DNA of 13,565 bases, taken from assembly GCA_003024985.2 (NCBI GenBank), contig PXIH01S0035156.1. One strand, 5' to 3'. The notes beneath the pieces are model-generated. The model was not told the origin of the DNA, did no database searches, and saw only the letters and a list, made by a program, of their open reading frames with translations. Source of the DNA: Euperipatoides rowelli (Eukaryota > Onychophora > Udeonychophora > Euonychophora > Peripatopsidae). A program made the position numbers and the translations under genes. This document shows, one piece after another, positions 1-9,045 of this stretch. Each line of letters begins with the position of its first letter. The stretch's first letter is position 1.

Positions 1-1159
1 TCTTTTTTCTTAATTTAATTGCAATAAATGATGAAGAAATTTAAAAAAAAGTGTTATAAAGCAGTTCGTTTTGCCATGTAGTATGAAAAACACATGTCCC
101 TAGATATACTGTATGTATATTATTGTTGGTATAGTAATCCACACTATACCCAAAACTATTAGCCCCCCCCCCCCTACCAATAGCTTCAAGAACAGAGCAA
201 GGGTCAACGTGTTCTTTGGTTAAGTAAATCAAATGATGTGAATGTTAATTTTTATGCAACATGATAAAATAGTGTAAATTTTCTATGTAAATTACCAGCC
301 TGGAATAATTAATAATATAAAATAACAAATATATAGCATTTTTTTAATCCAGAAAGAATATCAAAAATAATTTCTGACGAATGACATCCCATTTGATTTT
401 AGTGACAGAGTAATTATGTCTTTTATTCTTTTTTTAAAAAAACATGTTCCACATAGAGCACATCGTTTATTAATCCATACCTTTTTACAATCTCTTTAGA
501 ATTTTTTTCATAATAGGTCTAACATTATTGAGTTTATTATTTTTCCATGAAAATTAGTATTATTTATATTTATTAAATTTACTTTTCACAATAATAGGAA
601 GCCATTAAACGCCACATTTCATATCACTTAATAGAAGACCAAAAGGATGCAATTTTGCTAATCTATTTCTTTTTCTTTTCAACATTTGAAGAATTAATCA
701 ATTTATCATTTTTTTATTCTACTTCTGTCATCTTTTCTAACAGTTTCTGTTTCCTATTGAGAAAAGAAGATAATTAAGAAATGTCTTTTTGATGCAATAT
801 GAAATGAGAATTGAAGTTTTTCTTTAATTTCATTTTCTTCTGTCAAAGGATTCTGTTGCATATGGCTTCGTTTGTTTTAATGAGTTCAATACATTTATGT
901 CATAATTTTCTTTTAATTTTTTTTATCATTGCAACTGTTGTGTACTATTTACCTCTGTATGATTGAATGCCAACATCATATTTGGTAATCTTATTAGCTC
1001 ATATAATTAACCGATTTAATGATTGAAAATTTATATTAGTGAATAAAACTGTTTTATTGCTAAATGATGTAAATATAATTAAAGTTTATTTCATCCTTGT
1101 TTAAATTGATCATTATTGTTTTAACAATGAAATCCATATTACTTAACAATTTAATGATG
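1..1159. other. AT-rich region with no recognisable gene
   Basis: I see no gene, RNA or clear transposon here. The longest open stretch is a 63-codon minus-strand frame (41-232) that matches no family I know and contains the translation of a C homopolymer, so I do not call it a gene. The notable local feature is a run of 12 C at 163-174, which stands out in otherwise A/T-dominated sequence. The rest is A/T runs and short degenerate words. Confidence 0.6.
163..174. repeat. C12 homopolymer
   Basis: Twelve consecutive C, flanked by ordinary AT-rich sequence. A second such tract (11 C) lies at 3820-3830. Homopolymers of this kind are length-unstable and error-prone in assemblies. No function is implied. 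Confidence 0.9.
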
Positions 1160-1677
1160 TATATTAGATCTACTATCAACAGCTACCACTGCTCGTACTA
1201 TGATTATTTACTACTATTACTAGACCTATGAATAGTTGCTACCAATATTAATACTATAACTAGTTATTATCTCTGCTAGTACTGTGAATAGATACTACCA
1301 CTACTAATACTCTGCATAATTACTACCACTACTGGTATGGTGAACTACTAATAATATGAATAGTTATTACCACTACTGTACTATGAATAGTTACTATAAC
1401 TGCTAGTACTATGTATAGTTACTACCACTGCTAGTACTATGAATACTTATTACCAGTAATTGCACTAGGAATAGTTACTAACATTACTACTGCTTCAAAT
1501 AGCTACTTTCATTACTTACTTCTATTACTAATACTATGAATAGTTACTTCCACTACTACTATACAAAATTACTACCACTATTAATACTTTGATTAGTTAT
1601 TACCATTACTTGTACTATGAATAGTTACTACATATATTAGTCACATGAATAGTAGCTACTAATAATAGTAATATAAA
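1160..1677. repeat. 28-bp degenerate minisatellite, left block
   Basis: The block is made of units resembling ctatgaatagttactacc followed by actactagta. Unit starts fall at 1381, 1409, 1437, 1465 and 1493, exactly 28 bp apart, although the individual units differ at several bases. Other parts of the block carry indels (for example a 41-bp step after 1493). Inside the unit there is a weaker trinucleotide texture of TAC, ACT and CTA. The period is not a multiple of three and no reading frame is kept, so this is not a protein repeat. It is an old array, since the units have diverged. The same repeat resumes at 2461 on the far side of the inserted element. Confidence 0.88.
1670..1677. repeat. left target-site duplication (8 bp) of the hAT-like insertion
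   Basis: AATATAAA here is repeated exactly at 2461-2468, directly flanking the two ends of the element between them. Eight bp is the duplication length of hAT transposons. The ninth base (T) also agrees if the element is taken to start one base later. Low sequence complexity makes a chance match possible, but the match coincides with the ends of the inverted repeats. Confidence 0.7.
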
Positions 1678-2460
1678 TAGGATTGCCAATACTATCATTT
1701 TGACCCGGAGAATTCGGGTTTAGAGATCATTCTCCAGGCTCCGGGTTTTTAAGAAAATTCTCCGGGTTTGGAGATTTCCATTTAATAATAGAATGGATTA
1801 TTCCTTTTGTTTAGAATTTATTGTGCTAGTAGCACAATTCTGCACAGCATAATAAAAATATTTAGCAGTTATTAAAATATTTATAATGAAAAATATAGAT
1901 TATAATAGAGTCTTTGAGTCGCTGCAATCACGCGACCGTTAATAACAAGTTTATATACTGTAGCTCTCTGTTGAAAATGAATTATTGTAGGTAATTATGT
2001 AAAAAAAATGTTTTAAAAATTTGCTTCATATATTTTGATAAAGATATCAACTTTTAAAAATTATTTGTATGTAAAAGAACACTGATTTTTTATTATTTTG
2101 GAAAATGAAAACTGTTATGTATCATTTGTATGAGTAGAAGAATCTTTCTCATTGAACTAAAGAAAAAAACGTCTGACTTTTAATGATGTTAAATCTATTT
2201 AATTTGAATTTAATTTGTTTGATACTGAATTTTGGCTTCAATAGTGACTATAAATTACAAAAGTATTTGATTCTTACAAGGATTTTATACATATTCTCGT
2301 GATTTCTTACTTTTGATTTAACGTTTATTTGTTCCTGCTGAAAAATATAGTGTATACAGATTCTTTGACATTTTTTTTTACAACCAAAAAAAAAAAATAT
2401 AATAAAAAGGTTATCAAAATATTTTTTTGGGTCAGCATCGTAGCAATGTTGGCAACCCTA
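1678..2460. mobile_element. non-autonomous hAT-like DNA transposon (MITE-like, 783 bp)
   Basis: The ends form an imperfect terminal inverted repeat. The left end reads TAGGATTGCCAA and the right end, reverse-complemented, reads TAGGGTTGCCAA. After a 3-nt gap the similarity continues to a shared TGACCC at 1701-1706 and its complement at 2429-2434, about 23 of 29 positions in all. An 8-bp direct repeat (AATATAAA) flanks the element, and the 28-bp minisatellite lies on both sides, so the insert splits an older array. Just inside the left end is a GC-richer patch (1704-1769). It has an inverted pair CCCGGAGAAT (1704-1713) and ATTCTCCGGG (1757-1766), and a direct pair CTCCGGGTTT (1739-1748, 1760-1769), which look like subterminal transposase-binding sites. 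The interior is AT-rich with no transposase relic; short frames reaching into it are chance. Assignment to hAT rests on the 8-bp duplication and the (C/T)AGGG-type end, and is an inference. Confidence 0.72.
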
Positions 2461-2468
2461 AATATAAA
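2461..2468. repeat. right target-site duplication (8 bp) of the hAT-like insertion
   Basis: AATATAAA, identical to 1670-1677. Removing the element and one copy rejoins minisatellite sequence into a continuous, plausible unit. Confidence 0.7.
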
Positions 2469-3080
2469 TGTTTCTATTGCTACTAATATGAATAATTGCT
2501 ACGACTTCTAGTACTATGAATCATGATTACCACTACTAGTAATAACAATAATTACTCTCACTCTATTAGTCTGAATGTTAATGACTAATAATACTATGAA
2601 TAGTTAATAGCATAATTAGTTGTTACCACCACTACTAGAACCACTACAACTAATATTAATAATACTAATGTTAGTGATATGGATAGTTAATATTGCTACT
2701 AGATATGAACAGTAACTGCTTGTTTTATTACTAAAAGTAATTAATACATTAACTACTATGGCTAAATGCTACTGTTACATCTACAATTCCAATTCTTAGC
2801 CTATTATTGTGCAACAATTACCATGATTATTAGCAACATTACTCTGATATCACTGTGTTATTACTAACACCAATCATCATTGTATTTAACTCTTATTTTT
2901 AGTAAGAACAGAAACAAACAATTTTACTCCTATTATTACAATTGTAAACTGACACACTAATCATTACTGCTATTTCATATGGTGACTTTTGCAACAATTA
3001 CTACAATATCATTATATCAAAAATGTGTACTATTGCTATTATCACCACCACCATTCTAATTATTACTATTATAGTGCCCA
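2469..3080. repeat. 28-bp degenerate minisatellite, right block, fading into trinucleotide-like sequence
   Basis: Words such as actatgaatagttaa, ccactactagt and tactatgaat recur from 2469 to about 2790 and correspond to the left block. Beyond about 2800 the units blur into ATT, ACT and CACCA-rich sequence that can be followed to roughly 3080. The outer border is therefore approximate. It is the same array as 1160-1677, cut by the insertion at 1678-2460. Confidence 0.75.
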
Positions 3081-3223
3081 ATGTAAAAACATTTGATTCC
3101 TAAAGTAGTTCTGGTCACACTAGAAATCAGCATTTTATTGCCATAACAATTACTTGGATGCAAATTTCATTTTTTTCTATGGAATTATTTTAATTAGTCA
3201 TTGTTACTATATGCCAATGTTTA

Positions 3224-3415
3224 AAACTTAAAAAAAAATTACTTAAATTTATTTTTGTGAAGTGTGAAACTTTAAAAAATTAATTTCAGTTTACTCTTAG
3301 GAAGTATGAAACTTAAAAAAAAATTACTTAAATTTATTTTTGTGAAGTGTGAAACTTTAAAAAATTAATTTCAGTTTACTCTTAGGAAGTATGAAACTTA
3401 AAAAAAAATTACTTA
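3224..3415. repeat. 85-bp tandem repeat, two identical copies plus a partial third
   Basis: Copy 1 is 3224-3308 and copy 2 is 3309-3393. I see no difference between them, including the 9-A run in each. A third copy starts at 3394 and stays identical for about 21 bases before diverging. Each 85-bp unit is itself built from two related halves of about 42 bp, each containing gaagtRtgaaactt followed by an A run and att. This suggests an older dimer that was recently amplified as a unit. No coding potential is apparent. Confidence 0.95.
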
Positions 3416-4369
3416 TAATTTTGTTGGTCATATTTTCTTATGATATAGAATAAAGTCTGAGGTCATTATGGCATAATATCATTTGCTTAGTTGATATTAG
3501 TGTCTATAAAAAAAATTAATATGTGCCAGCTGAAACTGTTGTGCATTTCTATTTACATCATCCAAATTTTAAAGAAAATATTAATATGGAAATGGATCTC
3601 AGATTCATACAAAGATCAGAGTGATCTTCAGGTGAAACATGATTTTAATATTCACCAGTTTATACTTTAAAGTAAAGGTAAATCATTTTTTTACTGCACC
3701 CCATGTTGATTTAATTAATAAAAAAATCATAATTTATATCAGATTTAAATTTAAAAATAATGTGGTTTGTATAGAAAATATATTATTTTTACAATCAAGA
3801 ACCTGTTGATTGTCATTCACCCCCCCCCCCATCTTTTAATGGTTTTATATAGCTGAAAAGAGAGAATGGTGTAATAAATCAATAAAATTTAATGCTTAAT
3901 TTTTAAATGATTTTTTTTAAAAAAAAAATGATAAGAATATTAAAAAATATCAATGTGTCAGTTAAAAAGTTTTATTAAAGATTATATTCTTAAATAATAT
4001 TGTTGTTGCTTAAGTACTGTGTCGGGATTCCATTGTCCAGCTATAAGTATATATATGTTGTAAATTTTTTATATAAATTGATTTTAATTAGTCAAAAAAA
4101 AAAGGTTTACCACTATAAGAAGCCAGTATATTCTCCTCTTGTATAGCAGTGAATGAGATTACAATATATTTTTTAAATATCTCCCACATAAGTTTTAGGA
4201 TAACAAATATACAGACAAGACGATCCACAAGAACTGTAGCAACTTCGACAACAAAGATCTTGTACCAAAACACTGGCATGGGACCTGGATTATTGAACTG
4301 TCTAAAACTGTTTTGCCTAAAACTCTAACAGCCTAACTGAACATATGAATTACATCCTATTTACATATA
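3416..4369. other. AT-rich region with no assigned gene
   Basis: There is a C11 tract at 3820-3830 and several A/T runs. The only open stretch of note is a 63-codon minus-strand frame (4279 to 4088). Its first half is hydrophobic enough for one membrane segment (around FVVEVATVLVDRLVCIFVIL), and possible acceptor-like AG dinucleotides lie just upstream on the minus strand. I recognise no family and it has no supporting context, so it is only a weak candidate exon and more likely chance. Confidence 0.5.
3820..3830. repeat. C11 homopolymer
   Basis: Eleven consecutive C in AT-rich surroundings. See also the C12 tract at 163-174. Confidence 0.9.
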
Positions 4370-4974
4370 TCATCATCATCATCAGCCTATATCAATCCAC
4401 TGCAGGATGAAGGCCTCCCCCAAGATTTCTATATGAATTTCTATTGTTGATAATTCATTTCCAATCCAATCCAGTAAACATTTTAATTTTATCCTCCAAT
4501 CTGACATTAGGTCTTCTTCATGGTCATTTGTTGTCCTTTGGAATGCCGTTGAGTATTTATGTGGTCCATCATTTTTCTTTTCTTTTTGCTACACACCCTA
4601 CCATTTCCACTTTAAATTCTTTACTCTTAATACTATCACAAACCTTTGTTTGTGCTCTATTCCTGTCAACCCTTTTTCTATCTCTACCTGTTACTTCTCT
4701 CATGCTCCTTTCCGTATTTCTTTGAGTTCTTTGTAGCTTTTCAATCATCTTTGCATTGAGGTGTCCAAGTTTCAGCTCCATATGTCTTCACTGGTAGTAC
4801 ACACTGGTCAAAAACTTTATATTTGAGACATAAAGGACGTTTACCTTTTAAAATATAATTTACTTTTCCAAGAGCACTCCGATCCATTTTTATTCTTCTG
4901 TTGACTTCAGACATCTGGTTTTCACTTGTAGTAATCAATTNACCCAAATAAANATAGTTGTTGACCTGTTCCTA
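4370..4974 (-). mobile_element. 5'-truncated RTE-like non-LTR retrotransposon, 3' end
   Basis: Read on the minus strand, this is the last ~600 bp of a LINE. The decayed end of a reverse transcriptase ORF runs straight into its stop codon, and the stop overlaps the start of a (TGA)5 tail (4384 down to 4370). Ending in a short simple repeat right after the stop, with almost no 3' UTR and no poly(A), is characteristic of the RTE clade and relatives. Most of the element is missing on the 5' side, as usual for target-primed insertions. Two N calls (4941, 4953) fall inside it. I could not identify a target-site duplication. Confidence 0.82.
4382..4974 (-). pseudogene. RTE-like reverse transcriptase ORF, C-terminal part, broken
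   Basis: From 4974 downward one frame reads EQVNNY then YLG and LITTSENQMSEVNRRIK, followed by CLKYKVFDQCVLPVKTYGAETWT. This is the conserved thumb/C-terminal block of RTE-type reverse transcriptases (YLG, EINRRI, LPV-TYGAETW). A one-base frameshift near 4761 moves the homology to the next frame (KLQRTQRNTERSM, RDRKR, then VGCVAKR). In-frame stops follow at 4569-4571 and at several places down to about 4520, around ILNGIPKDNK and RRPNVR. After a further shift the true C-terminus LGEAFILQWIDIG and its TGA (4384-4382) are intact. The catalytic palm motifs lie upstream of the truncation and are absent. It is dead. The second open frame over this stretch is the shifted part of the same ORF, and the plus-strand frame at 4444-4725 is an antisense shadow. 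Confidence 0.85.
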
Positions 4975-6013
4975 TGATAAGGAAAGAGAAGGTTTTGTGT
5001 CATTCTTTCAATAAATAATAAAGTACTTTTATTGTTATTTATCTCTCTTGACAGTTTATAACTCCTAGCAAACTCTTTTTAAACAATCAGTTTCTAACAA
5101 ATTTCTCCTCTGCCTTAAATTTATATTTATAATTCTTGTTTATAATAAAATATACATTATATCATCATTTTCATTTAAACATTAAATTGAAAGCTAGTTA
5201 ATTAAAAAAAAAATTTTTTACATATTTTATGTGAAATGTAAATTAATTTGTCAAAACGTTGAAGATTATCTTCATCAGATGAATTTAATTGTGATTAAAC
5301 TTTACAAATCATCTAACAAAAGATCATCAGAAATTGTGACACAAAACTTCATTATTTATTATTAAAATGTTTTACTAATAAAAAAAAAAACGTAATTATT
5401 AAAATCAATTTAATTTAATAAAATTTAATTTTAAATTAAAGATAAAATCAAATCTAACTTTATTTTACAATATAGAATGATTCCTTCACATCAAATATTG
5501 TTGAAAATTAATTTAGTTAGCAAATACAAACGATTTCTCTTTTTACTTTAACTTAATTCTTAGATTCTGTTGTTCTTGATTTCTTTCTTTAGTTACTCAC
5601 TAGGGGGATGATACTTCATTTCAATAACACAATTTTTAGTTTAGAGATTATTGTCTTTAGATAATTTTGTTTTTGCTTCAAGTAATTCAACTGTGAAATT
5701 TTTTTTTTTTTTTAAATGAGAAGTCAAAGTTCTCTTTTTTTTTTATTGTTGTCCTCCATTTAATCTTATATACTGTACTTCAATTGCTTCAAACTCTTTA
5801 TTGAATGTTATTTAACTTGCATCTTAGTTACATTTGAAGGAATTTAATCAGAGCTCTCTGAAATGGGGACTGTGTCATATATATTTTTCTGTAGTAGAAG
5901 TCATCACAATATATATGTGTGTATTTGTGTAGGCTTATTATATTTTTTATTTCTCAAATGGGAACATCCAAGGTCGTATTGAGGACCTCCTCATTAAAAA
6001 GATTACAAATCTA
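4975..6013. other. AT-rich region with no recognisable gene
   Basis: I see long A and T runs (for example 5700-5714 and 5738-5748) and nothing coding. A small self-complementary motif at 5261-5275 (GAAGATTATCTTC) lies next to TCATCAG at 5272-5278. It resembles a word found near the ends of some retroelements, but it is too short to assign. Confidence 0.5.
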
Positions 6014-6180
6014 TTCCAACAGCCCACAAAAAAAAAAAGATTAGCAAAAAAAAAAAAAAAATAGCTCATAGGAAAAAACAGATATATTCTTATCTGGTTT
6101 AGTACAAGACATTATATTCTATAGCAAAAAAAAAATAGCTCATTACCGAACAAAGTTTTCCAACAGTCAAAAAAAAAAAA
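6014..6180. repeat. poly(A)-rich cluster with two duplicated motifs
   Basis: Two motifs each occur twice on the same strand. TTCCAACAG followed by an A run occurs at 6014-6038 and 6158-6180. AGC, an A run and TAGCTCAT occur at 6043-6069 (16 A) and 6123-6143 (10 A). The order is A-B-B-A although all copies point the same way. The A runs could be tails of short retroposed pieces or products of slippage and local duplication. No SINE head (Pol III A/B boxes) was recognised. Confidence 0.65.
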
Positions 6181-7650
6181 CTTATAATATAAAACGCACC
6201 CACAGATTAATTTTATGGCTACACACCTGGGGACATCAGAGATACGGAAGCATTTCTGAGATAATTGAATGGATATGTATTCAGATTTAAAGTGATTTAT
6301 CAATGCCTATTTCAACTTTATTGATTTATGTGAATTTTTGTAAAAAAAATGCTTGTTTAATTAATCAATTTGTTATATTCGGTCCAGAAATGCATCAAAA
6401 TTCGACTTTTATGCCCATATGTAACAAATTATCAACCCTTGATATGAGAAATTTTAGTTGAAAAAATTCCGCACCGATTCCAGTAATAGTAATAGTGGTT
6501 GACTGGTTGTCAGACCAGAAACGAGCGCCTAGAACCGGGCCAACATGTCCCATTTACCGTTTTAATAACAGCCTTTTATTAAAAAAATTTGCAGTCCAAC
6601 CTTACCCTTATCCTGAACCCTAACTCCTACTACGTATTAAACCCACTATACCCCAACCCTATTATGATGAAGCTGTGAAATAGTCCTTTTTTAATCAATT
6701 TTGATAATTTTGAACTATTTTCGGCCATTTGACGTATATGACTGAAACAAATACCATTTATATTTAAAATTGTTTTATTTCAGAAATCCAATATTTAGTT
6801 GTTTTAAAAAGTCTTTATTTCAGCAATTAGAAAAACTGGTTATCAGAATATTTATAACCCTAATCTTTTTGATCATGAACAAGTGGGTTTTGGTAGATTA
6901 AAGTTTTCTCTAATTTAATCAAGAAGTGAATGTGACCCCTACTGGTCATGCTCCAGCCCCTGTTGAACTTGAATGTCGTCCATTATTTTCCGAAATAATA
7001 TCCATAGTCTTGCCAGTAACAATTAATAATTTATCTTGCCAATTTTATTTAAATATTAAACTCTATTCCTGCATAAAAAGCTTTATTTAGTAATCTAGTG
7101 CATTAAGTAACTAGTTAGTTTAATTGTTAGGAATAAAAATCTATATAGAAAGATAACCATTTCATTTATTCTCAAATTATAGCTAGGGCTTATAAGGTTA
7201 TATTTTTGTTGAAGAAGAGAGTACAATTTCTTCCTTGGTCCAGAATCGGTAACACCAACATTGTCTTGTAGACGTAATTCGACGGATCGTTACAGCTGTA
7301 TCTCATTAAGATTGTAATAAGCTTAACAGTCCAGAAACCCATAGCTCCAGTGTTGATGTCCAAACATAAATCAACGGACTAGCTATGACTGGTTTGGTCT
7401 ATAACCTCAAAAGAATTTAGACTGCATAAAATCCACACACATATAATAAAGTTGTTTCCCTAGTTCAACATATAAAAATTAAAAGCATACACACATTCAT
7501 AGAAATATAATTCAATCCCCGATATACATATTCTTAGGCTATCGGAGAAAGTAATGTAATTCTAAATATGCAGAAATATAGCCAGTAATATTACGATAGT
7601 ATTAGAATTTCAGCGCCTGGTGATAAGCAAGATGTCTAAACTGGTAAANT
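6181..7650. other. no recognisable gene; somewhat less AT-rich than its surroundings
   Basis: Sequence at about 6460-6680 and 7230-7400 is more mixed in composition than the surrounding AT-rich DNA. It contains phrases such as CCTGAACCCTAACTCC near 6610, which are not telomeric arrays. These patches could be old, unrecognised transposon pieces, but I see no coding similarity, inverted ends or direct terminal repeats that would support one. The short frame at 6112-6303 (minus) consists largely of translated A runs from the neighbouring cluster. Confidence 0.45.
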
Positions 7651-7774
7651 TCTGTTGCTGCTCGCTCCACACAACAGTATTTCTGTTGCTGCTCGCTCCA
7701 CACAACAGTATTTCTGTTGCTGCTCGCTCCACACAACAGTATTTATGTTGCTGCTCGCTCCACACAATAGTATT
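7651..7774. repeat. 31-bp tandem repeat, 4 copies
   Basis: Units begin at 7651, 7682, 7713 and 7744, exactly 31 bp apart. Each reads TCTGTTGCTGCTCGCTCC followed by ACACAACAGTATT. The first three are identical; the fourth has two changes (TATG for TCTG and AATAG for AACAG). The unit contains a GTTGCTGCTC core, so the array is clearly richer in G+C than its flanks. The array begins two bases after an ambiguous base (N at 7649). The 61-codon plus-strand frame over it is just the repeat read through shifting frames, not a gene. Confidence 0.95.
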
Positions 7775-8661
7775 CTTCATTAATGTTTTTTTTTTGTCAC
7801 TATGATTAACATTTTTATTGAGACATTAAACTTGCTCCACAATAGGAAGTTAATATTTTAATAATGATCTCTTTATATATTTTTTGGCCTGAGTATTAGA
7901 GCTGTATCTGTCATGGAGATACTGATCTAACTTGTTCTGACAATCAATGTATTTGTTAGTAATGGATGTATTTTGTTTTTTTACTGAATTATTAATATTG
8001 TTTCATATATTGTTTTCCACCCAGCAGTGAGAAACGGCAGTGAAATTAGTTTATGTTGAAATTTTTATTTAATCTAAATTGAAATTTTCTCATTTCTTTT
8101 ACTGTATCCCAGTTTAATTATATCCCCATTACGTTCTCACTAAGACAATTTCTAATTGATGTCGTTGTATACTTTACAACTGCTGTGTGTATTAATTGAC
8201 AATATTTTATTTACTATTGTGTTTATTTGATTTTGTTTTATGTTGGCATCTGCTCTTTTACTACTCATTTATTTCCATATGTGTAGCTTGAGCCACTTCA
8301 CATTTTTTATCTTAATTAACAACGCTATGGAATTTAGGAGTGCGTGATGCAGATTGCAGTTGCTAAATATTGACGATCTTAAACATTCTTAATTTTATTT
8401 AGTATTTTATTTTTATTTAAATGGTTGTTTAATTTAATTTTTATATATTTACTAAACAAAATTAAATTCTGGTGCTTCTGATCAAATTTAATAATTAAAT
8501 TATAATTATGCGTGGTCAATCATTGCCGTTATTTAATTATATATTCCATATAAATTTGACTCTTGGGAATTTCTGAACTGCCATTCAAAAGGGAAACATT
8601 GACAGTGGGGCCAACATCATATAACAATTCAATAGATCAAGATATAAAGTCATATTGTTTA
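7775..8661. other. AT-rich region with no recognisable gene
   Basis: I see nothing beyond AT-rich sequence with stops in all frames. The region separates the 31-bp and 55-bp arrays, whose units are unrelated. Confidence 0.5.
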
Positions 8662-9045
8662 TCATCTCATCTGCTGTGTTAGCTTGGCCTTTTCTCCTTC
8701 CCATTGTTTAGTATTATCATCTCATCTGTTGTGTTGGCTTGGCCTTTTCTCCTTCCATTGTTTAGTATTATCATCTCATCTGTTGTGTTGGCTTGGCCTT
8801 TACTCCTTCCCATTGTTTAGTATTATCATGTCATCTGTTGTGTTGGCTTGGCCTTTTCTCGTTCCCATTGTTTAGTATTATCATCTCATCTGCTGTGTTG
8901 GCTTGGCCTTTTCTCCTTCCCATTGTTTAGTATTATCATGTCATCTGCTGTGTTGGCTTGGCCTTTTCTCCTTCCCATTGTTTAGTATTATCATCTCATC
9001 TGCTGTGTTGGCTTGGCCTTTTCTCCTTCCCATTGTCTAGTAATG
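8662..9045. repeat. 55-bp tandem repeat, 7 copies
   Basis: Units start at 8662, 8717, 8771, 8826, 8881, 8936 and 8991. All steps are 55 bp except one of 54 bp, where a C is lost from the CCCATT run. The unit begins TCATCTCATCTG and continues through TGTTGGCTTGGCC and CTCCTTCCCATTG to TTTAGTATTA. Copies are nearly identical. Variable positions include TCATC versus TCATG (C,C,C,G,C,G,C along the array) and CTGCTG versus CTGTTG (copies 2-4 have T). The last unit ends with TCTAG instead of TTTAG. The 63-codon frame at 8684-8875 is only this repeat translated. Confidence 0.96.

Noticed and set aside
41-232. Minus-strand 63-codon open frame
   Set aside because: No recognisable family, it includes a translated C12 tract as glycines, and there is no gene context. 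It is probably chance.
2329-2511. Plus-strand 60-codon open frame
   Set aside because: It crosses the border of the hAT-like element into the minisatellite and is made largely of translated A and T runs.
4444-4725. Plus-strand 93-codon hydrophobic frame that looks like a membrane protein
   Set aside because: It is the antisense of the RTE reverse transcriptase relic. Its hydrophobicity comes from reading Lys/Arg/Glu codons backwards.
5250-5278. Possible hammerhead ribozyme core on the minus strand (CTGATGA, then a 4-bp stem)
   Set aside because: The GAAA part of the core is missing (CAAC is present instead) and there is no convincing cleavage triplet or closing stem. At most it is a decayed retroelement motif.
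6595-6655. Telomere-like CCCTAA words
   Set aside because: Only scattered single occurrences (such as AACCCTAAC) without tandem arrangement.
7230-7640. Possible LTR with a primer-binding site near 7615 (GCGCCTGGTGATAAGC)
   Set aside because: No second LTR, no polypurine tract, no gag or pol, and the putative binding site does not clearly match a tRNA 3' end.
8684-8875. Plus-strand frame with an apparent repeated peptide (CWLGLFSFHCLVLSSHLL)
   Set aside because: It is produced only by the 55-bp DNA repeat. The frame shifts with each unit and other frames are equally repetitive.
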